From positions 8,929 to 72,928 of the forward strand of contig CAZUNO010000016.1 of NCBI GenBank assembly GCA_964621445.1: DNA of 64,000 bases, written 5' to 3'. This DNA is from CAZUNO01 sp964621445 [NCBI: Candidatus Hadarchaeota archaeon]. GTDB lineage: Archaea > CAYQAE01 > CAYVLA01. Shown here one piece after another: positions 61,073-64,000 of this stretch. Position 1 is the first letter of the stretch; every line of letters starts with the position of its first letter. The notes beneath the pieces are model-generated. The model did no database searches and was not told the DNA's origin. It saw only the letters and a program-made list of their open reading frames with translations. A program made the position numbers and the translations under genes.

Positions 61073-61298
61073 CGGCGCGTACCACAGACATATGAAACAC
61101 AAGGCTTTCACGTTTCATCCAGCATGATGTTCCTATTGAGGAAAGGCTCTTGGCAGGTGGCTTGCCAAATCCCCGGGAACACGCAATAAACGGGGGAAAC
61201 CTTCAGAGACTTAACGTCAGATCCCATTTTCCCCGGCCGAAAGACGACCAAAGCCCTTATAATCCTCCATCGCCCACCCCCTTGGAGGTCGTGGTCTA

Positions 61299-63803
61299 GT
61301 GGGACGGAAAGCTTTCCTGGGGACCGGTATTATCTTGGCCTGTCTGGTGATGCAGGGGGTCGTCCCGATCCTTGGGGCTGAAGATGTAAGGCTATACCAG
61401 AGCCTTCCGATTCTCTCACTGTCATCCTCCTCGGGAGGCTCCCTGGACGCTCTGGTGGACGCAAACGAGTCGTCGTACTGGAGAAGCTCAGAGAGGCTTG
61501 GCCCGGGAAGGAGGGAGTGGATAAAGATCAATCTCAGTTCCTATTCTACGATAGAGGAGATACGCCTCAAGGCTGCCCCGACCGGGGGATTCCCCAGTGG
61601 CTTTCGAATTACCTTCTCCACCGACGGTGGAAAGACGAATTTCGCGGTTTCCGGAGCCGCTTTTAGGGGATATCCGGACCCGGGCGGCGACTGGTGCGTG
61701 GTAGACATCCCGTCTGTGATCTCCAACACCATCATGGTGGAGGCGAACTACCTCAGGCAGGACGATTCTGGGCACTACGTCTTTCAGTTGGCCGAGATCG
61801 TTCTGGTGGGTTCCCTGGATTCCGGACCCTTCTTCACGAGCAGGGGCGGTGAGTGGGACGCGGATCTGAATATGATGTGGAGGATATTCGGCTCCGCGGA
61901 GCCCGGACTTGGGGCAGTGGCGCCTATGGGAGGCGAGTCGTCATGGATGGAGTGGAACGCCCTGAAGCTGTGCTGGTATGATGATCCCGGGTTGAGGGAT
62001 GCCCTCAGAAGACAGTTCATAGGATATACCGTTGACCCGAACGGATACGTTTGGTCCTGGGGGGATCAGCAAGGATGGCCGACCCACGGTCACCGTCACT
62101 ACGACACGAACCCCAAGTTCATCCTGGGGGCATGTCGATACTACCTCTGGACAGGAGACGATTCCTTTCTTCAGTCCAGTGCCTCCTCGACCACTGACAT
62201 GTCCCTCTCCATTGGCTATGTGGGAAGGAGTCCTTCCAGGTGGGATAGTCCGGATCACGTCGCCATCAGGCTGAGGGAGGGGGAGACCCTTGGGCAAACC
62301 TTCTTGGCCACGGATAGCTTCACATCGGTCGGTGGAAGCTTTCCCACCTACCTCACGACCGGATCGAGCATGATGCTGCGCTTGAGGATTGGGGGACCGA
62401 GCGGGGAGGTGCTCTCTGAGAGGCGCTTCAGCGATGTCGTTGACAACGCCTGGGTTAGCTTGAGCTTCGATCGTCTTCCCCCCGGGAAGTACTATCTCGA
62501 GATGTGCTGCCCTGGTGGAACGGTAGGTTGGTGGAGCATCAACGACGATGTCATAGCGAACGGTTCATCTCACGTGGACGGGGAGGTCTTTCAACGTGAT
62601 GGACGCTCCCTCTTAGAAAGTATCAGATCGGCCATGAGGTTCCAGTTGGATGTCCTGGACGGAAGAAATGGACTCCTCGTAATCCGGGACGAGGATAGCA
62701 ACGGGACATACAACGGATACCCAACAGACTACTGGGACAACTTCCCCTTCGGTTACCAAAGCGCCTGCGTGAACACCTACTTCTATGCATCCCTCGGAGC
62801 CATGGCAGATCTCGAGGAGGCCCTTGGAAACGAAACCGGCGCGAGTTATCTTAGGGGGTTGATGCCCTTGGTTCGCAGGAGGTTCAATGAGGTCTTCTGG
62901 GATGATCTGAAGGGTCGATACATAGGTTGTGTCGATTCTCAGGGAGGGAGGCACGACCTGGGCTTCACGTACATAAACACCGAGGCGATGGCTTACGGCC
63001 TAGCGGACGAGGAAAAGGTCAAGATGATCTACTCCTGGCTCGATGGGAAGAGAAACATTCCGGGGGACCTCTCCCAGGGGGATGAGATATACCATTACCT
63101 GATCGCCCCCCGGTCGACCACCCTACCAGTGGAGGAAACCAAGCCCTATTGGTGGTATTCCATCAACGGGGCCATCAGCTTGGGAACTGGGGGAAGGGCG
63201 AACTACGACGATCACCTGGAAAACGGCGGGGTGATCTTCTACACCTCTTACTATGACTTGATGTCGAGGCTACTCTTCATCTCTGCCGACGATGCCCTTG
63301 GGAGGCTGGACGCGATCATGACCGAGTTTCACAAAGACCAGCTCAGACGGGATCCCCCAAACAGTGAGGGGGTGCCGTGGAAGCTCGGGATCGTAGGCGA
63401 GTTCCCCGAGTCCGGCCTTGTGCCCTCCTTTCCCGTTCACGGCTTCTTGGGCGCCGAGGCCAGGCCCGACGGCCTTCACCTCACCCCTCGTTTGCCCGAA
63501 CCCCTGTCTTGCGTCGGGGTGAGGGACCTCTGTTTCAGGGGAGCGAGATACACCATAAACGCGACTTTGGACGCCGTCTCGCCGATAATCACCGGATCAG
63601 GGGATCGATATCTGGTCACGATACCCCCAGGCGAAGAAGTGGTACTCTCCGGGGATGAAGTCTGGAGGATCGAGGAGGGTGGTATGACCTTGCTCTGGCT
63701 CCTCCTCCTTGCGCTTTGGATTTGGCTTCAGGTTAGATACAGAAGAATCGCAACACAACCCAAGCTACCCGCTTCCCGACGATCAGACGCCATCCAAACA
63801 TAA
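61299..63803 (+). CDS. Secreted F5/8-type and six-hairpin glycosidase-like protein
   Basis: An 834-residue protein starting at GTG 61299, with GGAGGT (61284-61289) upstream. A signal peptide (LGTGIILACLVMQGVVPILG) leads to an F5/8 type C-like beta domain (residues about 30-175). The central part is an alpha/alpha six-hairpin glycosidase-like fold: SSWMEWNALKLCWYDD, SWGDQQGWPTHGHRHYDTN, and NTEAMAYGLADEE, with a beta insert at about 310-420. A C-terminal membrane helix (LLWLLLLALWIWLQV) anchors it. Catalytic acid residues cannot be assigned. A surface oligosaccharide hydrolase is plausible. Confidence 0.68.
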   Translation: MGRKAFLGTGIILACLVMQGVVPILGAEDVRLYQSLPILSLSSSSGGSLDALVDANESSYWRSSERLGPGRREWIKINLSSYSTIEEIRLKAAPTGGFPSGFRITFSTDGGKTNFAVSGAAFRGYPDPGGDWCVVDIPSVISNTIMVEANYLRQDDSGHYVFQLAEIVLVGSLDSGPFFTSRGGEWDADLNMMWRIFGSAEPGLGAVAPMGGESSWMEWNALKLCWYDDPGLRDALRRQFIGYTVDPNGYVWSWGDQQGWPTHGHRHYDTNPKFILGACRYYLWTGDDSFLQSSASSTTDMSLSIGYVGRSPSRWDSPDHVAIRLREGETLGQTFLATDSFTSVGGSFPTYLTTGSSMMLRLRIGGPSGEVLSERRFSDVVDNAWVSLSFDRLPPGKYYLEMCCPGGTVGWWSINDDVIANGSSHVDGEVFQRDGRSLLESIRSAMRFQLDVLDGRNGLLVIRDEDSNGTYNGYPTDYWDNFPFGYQSACVNTYFYASLGAMADLEEALGNETGASYLRGLMPLVRRRFNEVFWDDLKGRYIGCVDSQGGRHDLGFTYINTEAMAYGLADEEKVKMIYSWLDGKRNIPGDLSQGDEIYHYLIAPRSTTLPVEETKPYWWYSINGAISLGTGGRANYDDHLENGGVIFYTSYYDLMSRLLFISADDALGRLDAIMTEFHKDQLRRDPPNSEGVPWKLGIVGEFPESGLVPSFPVHGFLGAEARPDGLHLTPRLPEPLSCVGVRDLCFRGARYTINATLDAVSPIITGSGDRYLVTIPPGEEVVLSGDEVWRIEEGGMTLLWLLLLALWIWLQVRYRRIATQPKLPASRRSDAIQT

Positions 63804-63860
63804 CCGAATTCCAAGAAGAAGATTATGAGAATCGAAAAAACCGAGAATTCAACCAGTCAA

Positions 63861-63920
63861 CTACCTCTGAGCGGGGAGCACCGATGATAGCCGGTTCAGC
63901 GTGAGGTTTTCCCTAGTCAC
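63861..63920. repeat. Diverged repeat, copy B
   Basis: CTACCTCTGA followed by GCGGGGAGCACCGATGATA, then GCCGGTTCAGCG, GAGGTTTT and CCCTAGTCAC. It aligns with copy A (61002-61072) over about 55 bases at roughly three quarters identity by eye. It begins 58 bases after the stop of the glycosidase-like gene. The remaining 80 bases of the window show no gene. Confidence 0.5.
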
Positions 63921-64000
63921 CTGACGGTGATTCCAGTAGAAAGCTAGTATGTGTTTAGCTTCGTATTGTTTTGTGCATTTGTTGGTGTGGGTCTAGTCCT

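Overview
The window is a gene-dense piece of an archaeal chromosome, most likely Euryarchaeota and probably a Thermoplasmatota-like lineage. The case for Archaea rests on an archaeal SRP RNA, an ADP-dependent sugar kinase, an aldehyde:ferredoxin oxidoreductase with its MoaD-like partner, many genes with a TATA-like box 25-30 bases before a start codon (leaderless or short-leader mRNAs), frequent TTG/GTG starts, and AGG/AGA/ATA-rich codon use. The lineage below that is an inference. No rRNA, tRNA or CRISPR array was found.

Layout. 1-6.1 kb: a cut-off Era-like GTPase, an orphan ABC ATPase, a LarE-type sulfur transferase, two HAD hydrolases with the same DxGGT motif, a two-gene membrane/DUF4097-like unit, a sugar isomerase-like TIM barrel and a 52-residue ribbon-helix-helix (RHH) protein. 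6.1-6.5 kb: a non-coding stretch with a perfect operator-like palindrome and a foldable, repeat-containing RNA candidate. 6.5-12.1 kb: a metallophosphoesterase fused to a sulfite-oxidase-like domain, a sulfatase, a GHKL ATPase fused to an HExxH metallopeptidase-like domain, and an ATP-grasp ligase. 12.1-16.8 kb (minus): MoaD-like protein, AOR and a membrane protein with several OB folds, then two small membrane genes. 16.8-21.6 kb: hypC-hypD-hypE divergent from hypF (NiFe-hydrogenase maturation; no hydrogenase subunits here).

21.6-34.1 kb is accessory: a beta-propeller protein, a twice-frameshifted DUF3604-type gene, an operon of a NikR-like regulator, a PD-(D/E)XK nuclease, a ModE-like regulator without a normal start codon and a membrane GATase-like protein, then bPH2 and AIM24 proteins, a DUF2330-like membrane protein, an acidic four-repeat protein, and an operon pairing a second GATase-like membrane protein with two amidohydrolase-fold proteins, one of which has lost its metal ligands. 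34.3-39.6 kb: branched-chain amino acid synthesis, with ilvC (plus) facing leuA/cimA-ilvB-ilvN (minus); the SRP RNA gene lies directly before leuA/cimA. 39.6-46.7 kb: SpoIIM-like protein, SNAP-like TPR protein with a small partner, ADP-PFK/glucokinase, thymidylate kinase-like protein, small unknown proteins and a methyltransferase. 46.8-50.6 kb: the grpE-dnaK-dnaJ chaperone operon.

50.6-63.9 kb looks like polysaccharide and surface metabolism: flavoprotein, large secreted propeller, GH28 polygalacturonase-type enzyme, two URO-D superfamily proteins, a ceramidase-like hydrolase with foreign codon use, and a secreted protein with F5/8-type and glycosidase-like domains. A diverged repeat of about 60-70 bases follows the last two genes. 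Apart from the standard operons, the least explained features are the GHKL-peptidase/ATP-grasp pair, the GATase/amidohydrolase operon, and the RHH-palindrome-RNA locus at 6 kb.
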